A stretch of 48,879 bases of DNA from Streptomyces africanus (GCF_002150735.1 NZ_MUKA01000041.1:1-48879), one strand, 5' to 3'. Shown: positions 8,904-16,880, counted from the first letter of the stretch. Made by a program: numbers and translations. Notes: generated from the letters alone by a model not told the origin.

Positions 8904-9823
8904 CGTGTCGCCTGCCGGGCGGACAGTCCCAGCCGTTCCGCCCAGTCCTCGGGTACGACGAAGCCGAAACTCCAGCGGTGCCGCTCGGTGGGGTTGACGA
9001 TGCAGTGCCAGAACAGTCGGTCGGGGTCCTGCTCCGCCTTGAAGAAGCGGACGATGCGGGGACGTTCCCGCAGGGTCACGATCTGCCGCGTCGTGGGGTG
9101 CAGATAGCGGAAGAACGAGGTGCGGCCGGGGTCTGCGTAGGGTTCGTCCACGTCCACCAGGTACATCCGCCAGCCCGGCTGGTTCTCGTTGGTGTGCCAC
9201 AGCCGGTAGCTGGACGGTGGGTACCACATGGATCCCGAGAAGCGCACCTCCGTGCCGAAGAGCCTCTCCAGGGTGGTCACCACCCTGGTCTTCGCCGCGA
9301 AGTAGTTCTCGTATCCCGGGTGGTCCACATGCTCGTCGAGGTTGACGAGATGGAAGTCACGCCGGGGCGAGTCCGCGCTGTCCCGCCAGTTGACGCGGGC
9401 CATCCTGTCGTGCCAGTCGAGGTAGGCGGGGTCGTCGGGCGATGACGACGTGGACCGCAGATCCTCCTCGCGGAACTCCGCGTGGAAGCGGCTCAGATCG
9501 ACGGAGGGCGGCATGACCTTCAGGTGGGGCAGTTCCCTGGCCACCTGGTCGAATCCCGGCAGGTCGTCGAGAGAGTACTCGTGGTGGTAGAACGCCGTGG
9601 ACCGGGCCCCGGGAACCTGGTCGCCCGCGGACGGGGCGGCAGCCGGCCCGCGGGGAGTGAACTCGGAGGAACCCCGCATGAGTTCCTCGGCGGTGAAGTC
9701 GTATCCGTGACGGCGGCCGAGCAGCACGATCTCGCTGATGCCGGTGGCGGCCTTGAGCTGGGTGCCGAGTTCGGCGGAGTCCTGTGCGTCGCTCAGGAAG
9801 GTCTGGCAGGAGGTGACGGTCAT
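8900..9823 (-). CDS. cinX: Lanthipeptide Asp hydroxylase (CinX-like) with an N-terminal Nif11-like domain
   Basis: 307 aa. Residues 5-48 (FLSDAQDSAELGTQLKAATG... HGYDFTAEEL) match the Nif11-like domain usually found in RiPP leader peptides. A linker follows, then an oxygenase-like region about 155-295 with WHTNENQPGW (His210), FWHCIV (His273) and an Arg pair at 281/283. By position this is the counterpart of CinX, the 2-oxoglutarate/Fe(II) enzyme that beta-hydroxylates Asp15 of cinnamycin. A clean HxD is not visible: the first His is followed by T-N-E, so the carboxylate ligand may be Glu213 or lie elsewhere. The core keeps Asp15 as substrate. Confidence 0.75.
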   Translation of the reverse strand: MTVTSCQTFLSDAQDSAELGTQLKAATGISEIVLLGRRHGYDFTAEELMRGSSEFTPRGPAAAPSAGDQVPGARSTAFYHHEYSLDDLPGFDQVARELPHLKVMPPSVDLSRFHAEFREEDLRSTSSSPDDPAYLDWHDRMARVNWRDSADSPRRDFHLVNLDEHVDHPGYENYFAAKTRVVTTLERLFGTEVRFSGSMWYPPSSYRLWHTNENQPGWRMYLVDVDEPYADPGRTSFFRYLHPTTRQIVTLRERPRIVRFFKAEQDPDRLFWHCIVNPTERHRWSFGFVVPEDWAERLGLSARQATR

Positions 9824-9872
9824 GGTCGTACGGGCTCCTAACCGGGTGGGACGTGAAGGGTGGAGGGAGGGG

Positions 9873-12800
9873 TTACGTGCGGGCCGGCGGCGGGTCGAGC
9901 AGGAGGACGGAAGGCACGCGGTGGGGTGCGGCCAGGCGCAGGAAGTGCATGCCGAACCCGGAGATCCCGATGAGCAGCCCCGGGAAGAAGTTGGCGCTGT
10001 TCTCCGCCGCGCCGTTCTCGGCGTCATCGAAGTTCCGCCACAGTGACTGCACCTGGACGTTGGCCTCCAGGCGGAACGCCGGTTCGTCCCGCAGCAGGGC
10101 GAAGCGGAGGAAGAGTTCCGCGTTTCCCGAGGTGCCGTGGCACAGCGTGTGGTTCTTCAGCCGGGGGAAGTTGCGCATGGTGGCGGACAGGGCCTGGTAC
10201 GACTCGCGCAGCAACGTCTCGTCGTCCTTGCCCAGCGTGGCCCAGGACGAGATCCGGCTCAGCCCGATGCCCGCCGCGCCGTTGCACCAGGCGTTGGCGA
10301 AGTGGCGGTCACCGCGGGCGACACCGCCCCGCCCGGTCCGCAGGTCGTACCAGTCCTGTTCGTCCGGGTCGAAGTGGCGGGACTCGTAGGCGAAGGCCCG
10401 GCGACCAGCGTCGACGTACTCCTCATGGCCCGTGTGCCGGCCGAGTTGGATGAGGGCCCAGCCGATTCCGCCGGCGCCGTGGGAGAAGCCGGTGAGATCG
10501 GCCACGGCTTCCTCCGGCCCGCCGAAGGGCGGCCAACTCAGGTTGTTGTCCTCGTCTCTGTTGGCGTGCTCCAGCAGGTGCCGGGCGCACCGGTGGGCGT
10601 GGTCCAGCATGCGGCCGTCGCGGTGGCCGGCGAGACCCAGCAGGACGGGGATGAGGCCCGCCGCGCCGTGCAGGACATCGAAGTGGCGGTCGCCGTGGAC
10701 GTACCGGGGCACGCGGTCGGCGAGCAGGGCCGCCTCGTCGAGGAGCCGGTCGTCGTTCCACAGGTGCGACAGGTGGGTCAGCAGGTAGACGGTGCCGCCG
10801 AGTCCTGAGTAGGCGCCGAGCCGGGTGCGGTCCCAGGCCCGCAGGACGTGTTCGAGGGCGCGTTCGGCCGCGTTGCGGAACTCCGGACGCGGGACGAGTT
10901 CGTTGAGGTACGCCAGGAAGAGGGCGACGCCCGCCGAGCCCTGGTACAGGTCGGCCTCGATGTCCACCCGCTCCAGTTCTCCGCCGGCCAGCCGGTAGGA
11001 GGTCCAGGGCGCGGCCGACCGTGAGTCGGCGAGTTCGTCGCACAGCCGCTTGCCGATCCGGGTCGCGTAGTCCAGGGCGGTCGACCGGAAGGCGGGGCTC
11101 GCCACTTCGCCGGTGGCCAGACCTGCCGCGATGTAGTGGCTCTGCTGGTCCCGGTTGCGTTCGTTGAGCAGCCGGATCCGCTCGGCCGCGTAGTCGAGCG
11201 GGGACACCTCCAGCGGTGACGCGAGCTCCACCGAGTGCTCGTGCACGAGGTGGGTGCCGTCGGCCGGGGCGCTGAACAGGGGAACGTCCATCCGCCACAG
11301 GGATTCCACCTCGCGCTCGGCCAGGACACCGTCCGCGTCCCAGGTACGCGGGAACGTCCGGATGGTGTTGGCCAGGAGGTCGACTTCGAGGGGCTCGGCG
11401 AGGCACTTGGGGTGCCGGGCTGAGACCAGCAGCTGCGCGTAGATCTGGGTACCCCAGTTGATGAAGCGCGCCTCGGCTCCGCGGAATGCCTCGCGCAGCA
11501 GGCCGATGGCGGAGTCAGGGTGGCGTGTGAACCAGTCGTAGACGCGGTGGAAGCCCTCCATGATCCGTTCGGAGTGGTCCTCCGGGCGCACCAGTTCGCC
11601 GTCGAGGAAGATGCGGTTCGATGCGCCGGGGTCCACCCTGACGCCCTCGGTGTGACGCACGGACATCCGGAACCCTGTCTCCCGGTTGTTGATCCGGGGA
11701 ACGGGCACGGGGACGCTGTATCCCTCCCCGCCCGCGTATCCGCTGACCTTCATCCGCCCGGCCGCGTCCGCCGCGGGATCGGCGTCGCGAGGCCACTCCA
11801 GGAGCCCGGTCTTGAAGACCGAGTCGAGCATGGTGCCCTGCGCTCTGCCGCGCCCTTCGGGGATCACTCCCAGGACAGTCTCGCCGTCGCAGACGTAGGC
11901 GTGCCCGTCGGCGACGATGATGTTCTCGAAGTGCAGGTCCCCGCCGCCGAGGACGTAGAAGAGCGCGAGGTAGCCGCCGAGTTCCCGGTAGACGGCGGCC
12001 ACCTGTGCCGGCGAGTCGACGTGGTTGCGCCCGGACGGTATCTCGGCCTCGTAGCCGTAACCCTCCCGGGCCAGCACCGGACGGGGCCGGAAGCCGACCA
12101 CGTCGTCCGCCGCGAGCCGGCCGAGCAGCAGTTGCATCGCCGCCTCCGACCTGACGCAGCGCGGCTTGTAGTAGAACGCCCCTTCGCTGCCGTCGGCCAG
12201 CCTCACGGCCACCCTGGCCACGGTGCGCGCTCCGGCGTGCGCGTCCGAGTTCCCGAGCCGCACCGAGCGGAACTCCGCGATGTCCTGTCCGAAGAGCGAA
12301 CCGGAGATATCGGCCGCGTCGGCCGCCAGGTTCCGCAGGAATTCCGTACCGAATGCGCTCAGCAGAGCGGTGACATGGGCCAGCCAGCGGCCGAGCACCG
12401 GGAACTTCAGATAGAAGGCGTGGTATGCGGAGGATTGCGCGAACGTCGCTTCGAGATACGCCAGATACTCTTCCCGCGTCGCCGTTTCCCGGTCTATTCC
12501 GGACTGCTGGCAATGGACGTTGGCGTCGGCTTCCACCGCCCAGGCCAGACACAGTTCGAATCGGTCGAGCAAGTGGTTCCGGAAATCGTCCACCAATTGC
12601 CTGTCGAGCCTGACTCGGCAGGCCGCGCCGATTTCGTTGCGTACTGCGTTCAGAGTGCGGCTCAGATGGCGAAGGAACGGCTCGCAGGCCGTGGTGAGTC
12701 GGCCGTCGTACGAGATGGCCGGGTTCCCCTCGAAACCCTCCAAGGCCTCTCGGTAGGTCGGCAGCCAGGCGCTGTGAATGTCGGTGAGGAAACGCCGGGT

Positions 12801-13085
12801 CTCATCGTCGGCGGTGGACTCGGCGAAGCCGCGTTCGAAGGCCCGGTAGGAGGTCAGGACGTGCACGAGACCCGCCCTGTCGTACTGCGGCGGCCGGGAC
12901 CGGTGCAGCGACTTCTGCTGAAACTTGTCGGCCAGCCGGGTCGCCAGTCTGTCGATCCGCCAGGTGTCGAAGGCGTCCAGGGACGGTGCCGCGGTGTTCG
13001 GGCGACCGAGCCTGGTCATGGTCTGGACGCGCTCGGAGAGGTTGGCCGCACGTACGGCGAGTTCGAGCGGATTGATCTGTGGCAC
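9873..13085 (-). CDS. cinM: Class II lanthipeptide synthetase LanM (CinM-like)
   Basis: About 1070 aa, the normal LanM length. The N-terminal two thirds is the dehydratase (DUF4135) region, with GNSDAHAGAR, FYYKPR, GGGDLHFENIIV and CDGE motifs; it phosphorylates and eliminates Ser/Thr. From about residue 690 a LanC-like cyclase follows, with zinc ligands in WCNGAAGIG (about Cys934) and LCHGTSG (about Cys982/His983). It should dehydrate Ser4, Ser6, Thr11 and Thr18 and close the three thioether rings. GTG 13085 was chosen because AGGAG lies 8 nt before it; an in-frame GTG at 13094 is too close. Two strong hairpins separate it from the precursor gene. Confidence 0.95.
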   Translation of the reverse strand: MPQINPLELAVRAANLSERVQTMTRLGRPNTAAPSLDAFDTWRIDRLATRLADKFQQKSLHRSRPPQYDRAGLVHVLTSYRAFERGFAESTADDETRRFLTDIHSAWLPTYREALEGFEGNPAISYDGRLTTACEPFLRHLSRTLNAVRNEIGAACRVRLDRQLVDDFRNHLLDRFELCLAWAVEADANVHCQQSGIDRETATREEYLAYLEATFAQSSAYHAFYLKFPVLGRWLAHVTALLSAFGTEFLRNLAADAADISGSLFGQDIAEFRSVRLGNSDAHAGARTVARVAVRLADGSEGAFYYKPRCVRSEAAMQLLLGRLAADDVVGFRPRPVLAREGYGYEAEIPSGRNHVDSPAQVAAVYRELGGYLALFYVLGGGDLHFENIIVADGHAYVCDGETVLGVIPEGRGRAQGTMLDSVFKTGLLEWPRDADPAADAAGRMKVSGYAGGEGYSVPVPVPRINNRETGFRMSVRHTEGVRVDPGASNRIFLDGELVRPEDHSERIMEGFHRVYDWFTRHPDSAIGLLREAFRGAEARFINWGTQIYAQLLVSARHPKCLAEPLEVDLLANTIRTFPRTWDADGVLAEREVESLWRMDVPLFSAPADGTHLVHEHSVELASPLEVSPLDYAAERIRLLNERNRDQQSHYIAAGLATGEVASPAFRSTALDYATRIGKRLCDELADSRSAAPWTSYRLAGGELERVDIEADLYQGSAGVALFLAYLNELVPRPEFRNAAERALEHVLRAWDRTRLGAYSGLGGTVYLLTHLSHLWNDDRLLDEAALLADRVPRYVHGDRHFDVLHGAAGLIPVLLGLAGHRDGRMLDHAHRCARHLLEHANRDEDNNLSWPPFGGPEEAVADLTGFSHGAGGIGWALIQLGRHTGHEEYVDAGRRAFAYESRHFDPDEQDWYDLRTGRGGVARGDRHFANAWCNGAAGIGLSRISSWATLGKDDETLLRESYQALSATMRNFPRLKNHTLCHGTSGNAELFLRFALLRDEPAFRLEANVQVQSLWRNFDDAENGAAENSANFFPGLLIGISGFGMHFLRLAAPHRVPSVLLLDPPPART

Positions 13086-13143
13086 GGTCAGCACTCCTAG
13101 GGGGATGGCCGTCCTGACGTCCCGGCGTACGGCCGGTCAAGTG

Positions 13144-13176
13144 GTGCGGTGCCCCGGCACAGCCGGGGCACCGCAC
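13144..13176 (-). terminator. Very strong hairpin between precursor and LanM genes (attenuator)
   Basis: Perfect 15-bp arms (13144-13158 and 13162-13176) with a 3-nt ACA loop. It lies inside the biosynthetic operon, after the precursor stop and before LanM. It probably ends or stalls most transcripts so that precursor exceeds enzyme, as in other lantibiotic operons. Confidence 0.75.
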
Positions 13177-13188
13177 GATGGAGTGGTC

Positions 13189-13230
13189 GGTGACCGGCCG
13201 CCCGGGCTTCCGGGGAGGCGACCGGTCACC
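13189..13230 (-). terminator. Second hairpin directly after the precursor gene
   Basis: GGTGACCGG (13189-13197) pairs with CCGGTCACC (13222-13230), with further internal GC pairing. It starts 8 nt after the precursor stop and precedes the 15-bp hairpin in the direction of transcription. It may act as a 3' stabiliser of the short precursor mRNA or as a first terminator. Confidence 0.6.
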
Positions 13231-13237
13231 GCACCCG

Positions 13238-13474
13238 TTACTTGGTGTTGCCGTCGCAGACGGCGGTGATCGGGCCGAAGCTGCAGCTCTGCACGCAGGC
13301 GTAGACCTCGACGTTGGCGATGCCCTCGGTCCAGAAGTCCAGGGACTCCTGGTCGATCTGCTCGACCGGGGCGGGCAGCGCGTCGACGGACACGCCGAAG
13401 GCCGCCGGGTCCTCGAGCAGCGCAGCGCGGAACTCGCCGTCGACGACAGCCTGCTGGAGCAGCGTTGCGGTCAT
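13238..13474 (-). CDS. cinA: Cinnamycin-family lanthipeptide precursor
   Basis: 78 aa: a 59-aa leader ending EVYA and the 19-aa core CVQSCSFGPITAVCDGNTK. Length, leader size and leader motifs (LLQQ..V, FRAALL.DPAAFG, SLDFWT) agree with CinA as I remember it. Ring-forming residues are all kept: Cys1-Thr18, Ser4-Cys14, Cys5-Thr11, and Ser6-Lys19 for lysinoalanine; Asp15 is the hydroxylation site. Compared with cinnamycin (CRQSCSFGPFTFVCDGNTK) it has Val2, Ile10 and Ala12. V-Y-A before the core fits signal-peptidase-type cleavage. AGGAGG 7 nt upstream gives strong translation; the start overlaps the upstream gene by 4 nt. Confidence 0.97.
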   Translation of the reverse strand: MTATLLQQAVVDGEFRAALLEDPAAFGVSVDALPAPVEQIDQESLDFWTEGIANVEVYACVQSCSFGPITAVCDGNTK

Positions 13475-13863
13475 GATGCTTCCTCCTGTGAATGGGGGGA
13501 CAACAGGTCGTGCATCTGGGGAACCAGCCCGATACCGAGCTGCTTTTCCACGTTCTTCAGCTCCGCGAGGGCCGGTCCCATGTTCTCGCTGTTGTTCTGC
13601 CAGGCGACCAACTCCCGCTGTTTCGCGGGCAGACCTTCATCCAGCCAAAGGGATTCGAGCCATTCCTTGGTGGCGAACGGATGCAGGTCGGTGATGGGCT
13701 GAACTTTGGCGAGCACGGGCTCCTCGTGAAGCGCCAGCGCGAGATCCAGCACTTCCCGAAGCTTGCCGTCGGGCGGCAGCAGTGAGCACAGAACCATCAA
13801 CATCTGAATGCGCCGAATCGCGTCGACATCCAGGTAGATCGTCGGTTCTTCCGCGTGCTTCAT
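13471..13863 (-). CDS. cinorf7: Lysinoalanine synthase (Cinorf7/DurN-like)
   Basis: 130-aa soluble protein (MKHAEEPTIYLDVDAIRRIQMLMVL...) rich in helix-forming residues, with no signal peptide. In the cinnamycin and duramycin clusters a protein of about this size directly precedes the precursor gene and joins Lys19 to dehydroalanine 6, using the hydroxyl that the hydroxylase adds to Asp15. Identity here rests mainly on position, size and the conserved Lys19/Ser6/Asp15 in the core; I cannot align it. It is the first gene of the operon and is followed by the precursor gene through an ATGA overlap. GGGATGAG precedes its ATG. Confidence 0.78.
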   Translation of the reverse strand: MKHAEEPTIYLDVDAIRRIQMLMVLCSLLPPDGKLREVLDLALALHEEPVLAKVQPITDLHPFATKEWLESLWLDEGLPAKQRELVAWQNNSENMGPALAELKNVEKQLGIGLVPQMHDLLSPHSQEEAS

Positions 13864-13899
13864 GGGCTCATCCCATCCAATCGGTTCCCGGTGGAATCG

Positions 13900-13905
13900 A
13901 CAGTA
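13900..13905 (-). promoter_or_regulatory. Probable -10 element of the biosynthetic operon
   Basis: TACTGT on the minus strand lies 6 bp beyond the last 11-bp unit and 10 bp beyond its CTGCAAG heptad (13916-13922), close to the spacing between SARP half-sites and -10 boxes. No -35 hexamer is present, as expected for a SARP-dependent promoter. Transcription would run towards 13863. Confidence 0.5.
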
Positions 13906-13911
13906 CGGAGA

Positions 13912-14054
13912 GCTGCTTGCAGAGCACTTCCACGCCGAGTACAGACGAGTTGCACACGAATTGCAGCCCGGTTGCAGCCGCATTGCAGTCGAGTCACAGC
14001 GGACTGACGGCGGACCCACAGAACGCTTCCACGCCGCTTGCAGACCACTTGCAC
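13912..14054 (-). repeat. Array of 13 contiguous 11-bp units, probable SARP operator array
   Basis: Read on the minus strand from 14054 to 13912 the sequence divides without gaps into 13 units of 11 bp. The first two and last two are GTGCAAGTGGT, CTGCAAGCGGC, GTGGAAGTGCT and CTGCAAGCAGC. Eight of the 13 begin CTGCAA, GTGCAA or close to it; units 4-6 and 11 are more divergent (CTGT.. or CCGT..). Eleven bp is one helical turn, the spacing at which SARP activators bind heptad repeats. Typical SARP promoters have two to four heptads. The array lies between the response-regulator stop and the operon start, directly upstream of a -10-like element. Confidence 0.85.
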
Positions 14055-14078
14055 GTGACGGTCGCGGCGGTCACACGC

Positions 14079-14786
14079 TCAGCTACCGCCGATGCCCGCG
14101 CTACGGGCGCAGAGTGCGGCCTGCACCCGGTTACCCACCTCCAGGGCCGACAGGATGCGACTGACGTGCGCCTTCACCGTGCTCTCGCGCATCCCGAGCC
14201 CGGCGGCGATCTCCGCGTTGGAGGCCCCGTCGGCGAGGAGGGCCAGGACCTCCTTCTCGCGGGGGGTCAGTCTGTCGATGCGGGCCCGGGCATGGTCCGG
14301 AGCATGGCGGGTGGACTCGTGGTAGCGGTCGATGAGGCGACGGGCCGCGGCGGGATGCAGCATGGCCTGACCGTCCGCCACGATCCGTACCGCGCGGACG
14401 ATCTCACCCGGATCGGTGTCCTTCAGCAGGAATCCGGAGGCCCCGGCGGCCAGCGCGTCATAGACGTACTGGTCGAGGTCGAAGGTGGTCAGGACGACCA
14501 CCTGGGGCGGCTCGGACAGCGCGCGCAGCCGCCGGGTGGCGGTGATGCCGTCCACGCCCGGCATGCGGATGTCCATCAGGACGACGTCCGGCCGCCTCGC
14601 CCGCGTGAGTTCGACCGCTTCCGCTCCGTCGCCGGCCTGGGCCACCACCGTGACGTCCGGGTCCTGGTCGAGGATGTCGGCGAGGGCAAGTCTGACCAGG
14701 TGGTCGTCGTCCACGATCAGAACCCGTAACGCCCCGTCCGCGTTCTCGGTGTTCCCGGTGTTCCCGGTGCTCGCCGTGCCGTTCAT
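14079..14786 (-). CDS. cinR: NarL/LuxR-type response regulator (CinR-like), with a TTA codon
   Basis: 235 aa. Receiver domain about residues 20-135 with the acidic pocket VDDD and phospho-acceptor Asp72 in VVLMDIRMPG. A LuxR-type helix-turn-helix lies near the C-terminus (LTPREKEVLALLADGASNAEIAAGLGMRESTVKAHVSRI). It pairs with the histidine kinase 73 nt upstream, as cinR-cinK do in the cinnamycin cluster. Leu20 is encoded by TTA (complement of 14727-14729), a rare Streptomyces codon that makes translation depend on the bldA tRNA. ATG 14786 has AGGGA upstream; an in-frame GTG at 14804 is the alternative. Confidence 0.88.
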   Translation of the reverse strand: MNGTASTGNTGNTENADGALRVLIVDDDHLVRLALADILDQDPDVTVVAQAGDGAEAVELTRARRPDVVLMDIRMPGVDGITATRRLRALSEPPQVVVLTTFDLDQYVYDALAAGASGFLLKDTDPGEIVRAVRIVADGQAMLHPAAARRLIDRYHESTRHAPDHARARIDRLTPREKEVLALLADGASNAEIAAGLGMRESTVKAHVSRILSALEVGNRVQAALCARSAGIGGS

Positions 14787-14859
14787 CGTGTCGTCCCTGT
14801 CCACTCGGTTCCCGCCTCGTCCGCGCCCCGGCCCCGCGGAGCGTCTTCACTGCCCTGCC

Positions 14860-16065
14860 TCATGCGGCACCTGCGTGGGAGGGGTCGGCATGGGAAGGTC
14901 CCGCGCCCATCGGTATCTCCGCGGTCACCTGCCAGCCGCCCGCGCCCGACGGCCCGAATTCCAGGGTGCCGCCCAGGGAGGTGATCCGCTCGGTCAGCCC
15001 GACCAGCCCGAAACCGCTGGCCACCGGTGACCCGCCGGACGGGGCCCCGGGCCGGTTGCGCACCACGACCGTCGACTTCGGCGGCCCGTAGCGCACCGCG
15101 ACTTCGACGAGGGCACCGGGCGCGTGCTTGCGGGCGTTGGTCAGCGCCTCCTGCACGACACGGTGGACCGCGAGCCGGTGGCTGGTGGACACGGCGCCCG
15201 CCTCACCGTCGATTGCCGCCTCGACGCGCTGCCCCGCACTCCGCGCCTCGTCCAGCAGGGCGGGCAGGTCCTCGAGCCCGGCCCCGTTCGGCCGGGCCTC
15301 CTCGGTGTCCGTCATGCGCAGGGCACCCAGCACGTCACGCAGGTCCGCCAGCGCCTCGGTTGAGGTGCGGCGCAGCAACCCGACACGCTCGGCGACCGGC
15401 TCCGGCAGTTCCTCGGCCCGGCGCTGGAGGGCACCGGCGTGCAGGGCCAGGACGGTCAGGCGATGCGCGAGCACATCGTGCATCTCGGCGGCGATCCTCG
15501 TCCGCTCCCCCAGCCGCGCCTGCTCGGCGCGCAGTTCGCGTTCGACCCGCAGTTGCCGGACCTGCTCGTCGAGCGAGATGACCAGCCGCCGGCGGCTACC
15601 CGCCCACAGCCCGAGCACGAGCACCACCGCGGGCAGCAGCAGCGGCCCATAGGTGCGCGGGGCCCACAGGCTGTGCGCCGGCTGGATCACCAGGCTGGCC
15701 GCCATGGCCGCGACCGCGCACAGGGCCCCCACACCACCCCGCCCCCGCTGGGCCAGGTGGAACAGGACGACCAGCAGCGGCCACACGGTGCCGAAGGCGG
15801 CGGCGACGACCACGCTGGAGGCCGCGACCGCCCGCGGCCACCGGCCGCGCAGCGGGAGCGCCAGGCTGGCCGCGACGGACAGGGCCGCGGCCGGGCTGCG
15901 CACCGTGCCTCCGGCGCCGATGTACGCCTCCTGCACCGACAGCACGCCCACCACCGCGACGAGCACCGCCTCGGCCCACCAACGCCAACTCCGCTTCCCT
16001 GGAACCGTGTTCGCCTCCACAACGCACGAGCATAGGCGGCGGGCGGGTGGCCCGGGTGCGGCCAT
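14860..16065 (-). CDS. cinK: Sensor histidine kinase (HisKA_3 class, CinK-like)
   Basis: About 401 aa. Four or five N-terminal hydrophobic segments (about residues 30-155) form the membrane sensor, with little extracytoplasmic loop, so it may sense the membrane itself. The dimerisation/phosphotransfer motif AAEMHDVLAHRLTVLALHAG carries His196. The ATP-binding domain contains QEALTNARKHAPGA and GFGLVGLTERI. It is the cognate kinase for the adjacent response regulator. The start is uncertain: ATG 16065 has GAGG upstream, but GTG 16020 is also in frame and closer to the first helix. Confidence 0.87.
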   Translation of the reverse strand: MAAPGPPARRLCSCVVEANTVPGKRSWRWWAEAVLVAVVGVLSVQEAYIGAGGTVRSPAAALSVAASLALPLRGRWPRAVAASSVVVAAAFGTVWPLLVVLFHLAQRGRGGVGALCAVAAMAASLVIQPAHSLWAPRTYGPLLLPAVVLVLGLWAGSRRRLVISLDEQVRQLRVERELRAEQARLGERTRIAAEMHDVLAHRLTVLALHAGALQRRAEELPEPVAERVGLLRRTSTEALADLRDVLGALRMTDTEEARPNGAGLEDLPALLDEARSAGQRVEAAIDGEAGAVSTSHRLAVHRVVQEALTNARKHAPGALVEVAVRYGPPKSTVVVRNRPGAPSGGSPVASGFGLVGLTERITSLGGTLEFGPSGAGGWQVTAEIPMGAGPSHADPSHAGAA

Positions 16066-16154
16066 CAGGCGGCCTCGACCCCCTACTTTCGTCGGTGCTC
16101 GTCGTAGCCGCGCGACCGATGGAACGACGTCCGCCGCTTCATAGCGTCACAGCC

Positions 16155-16880
16155 ATGGACCTGACGCATGCTCCCCACAAGCCCACTACGGGCCTCGGAC
16201 TCCCGTACCGATCCGGACGGCTGACCTTTCTGCGCGAGGCCGCCCGCACGTTCCGCACCACCGGCGCGGTCGCGCCGAGCAGCGGACCACTGGCCACCCG
16301 GCTGGCGGCCCCGCTGGCCCTGGCCCGCGCGGAGCTCGGCGGCCCGGTGTCCGTGCTGGAGGTCGGCGCGGGCACGGGGCCGGTGACCCGGATGCTCGCG
16401 AGCCGTCTGGGGCCGGCCGACCGCCTGGACGTGGTGGAGGTCAACCCGCGGTTCGTGGACGTGCTGCACGGCGCACTGCGCACCGACCCCGCCCTGTCGG
16501 CCGCATCCGACCGGATCCGGATCATCGCCGAATCCATCACGGAGGCCCGGCTCGGCCGCCGCTACGACGTGATCGTCTCCTGCCTGCCCTTCACCAACTT
16601 CGCACCGGACATGGTCCGTACGGTCCTCGAACGCTACTTCTCCGTCCTGGAACCCGGCGGTCACCTGACGTACTTCGCGTACCTCGGCACCGAGGCGACG
16701 CGCGCCCTGGTCGCCGACCGCGCCGAGGCGGCCCGGCACAGGGCGGTGGCCGCCGTGCTGGACGGTTTCACCGCCCGGTACGGCGTCGGTGACAGCCTCG
16801 TGCTGCGCAACCTGCCGCCCGCCCGGGTCAGGCACCTGCGCGCTCCCGGCCCGCTCGGTCGTACGGAGGCAGTGGCGTGA
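16155..16880 (+). CDS. cinorf10: Phosphatidylethanolamine N-methyltransferase (Cinorf10-like), probable self-resistance
   Basis: 241-aa class I SAM methyltransferase of the PmtA type. VLEVGAGTGPVTRML (residues 68-82) is motif I, DVVEVNP the acidic SAM-ribose contact, and DVIVSCLPFTNF resembles the post-motif of bacterial PE methyltransferases. A region rich in basic residues (FLREAARTFRTTGAVAPSS) resembles their membrane-binding N-terminus. Cinnamycin-type products bind the PE headgroup; the cinnamycin producer protects itself by methylating PE with Cinorf10, as I recall. The same placement next to a SARP gene supports that role here. The next gene starts within its stop codon. Confidence 0.82.
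   Translation: MDLTHAPHKPTTGLGLPYRSGRLTFLREAARTFRTTGAVAPSSGPLATRLAAPLALARAELGGPVSVLEVGAGTGPVTRMLASRLGPADRLDVVEVNPRFVDVLHGALRTDPALSAASDRIRIIAESITEARLGRRYDVIVSCLPFTNFAPDMVRTVLERYFSVLEPGGHLTYFAYLGTEATRALVADRAEAARHRAVAAVLDGFTARYGVGDSLVLRNLPPARVRHLRAPGPLGRTEAVA

Noticed and set aside
9680..9823. Nif11-like segment as a separate nitrile-hydratase/Nif11 RiPP precursor
   Set aside because: It is in frame with the oxygenase without a stop and lacks a Cys/Ser/Thr-rich core.
11520..13100. 526-codon plus-strand open frame opposite LanM
   Set aside because: It lies antisense to strong LanM domains, has no ribosome site, and its composition is that of a GC-driven shadow.
13860..14054. A 64-aa minus-strand open frame with repeated Cys/Arg/Gln-type residues, possibly a second precursor peptide
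   Set aside because: It is simply the 11-bp array read as protein. It has no ribosome site and shows nothing like a leader or core.
13912..14054. CRISPR-like repeat array
   Set aside because: Units are 11 bp with no spacers and no cas genes nearby; the pattern fits transcription-factor half-sites.
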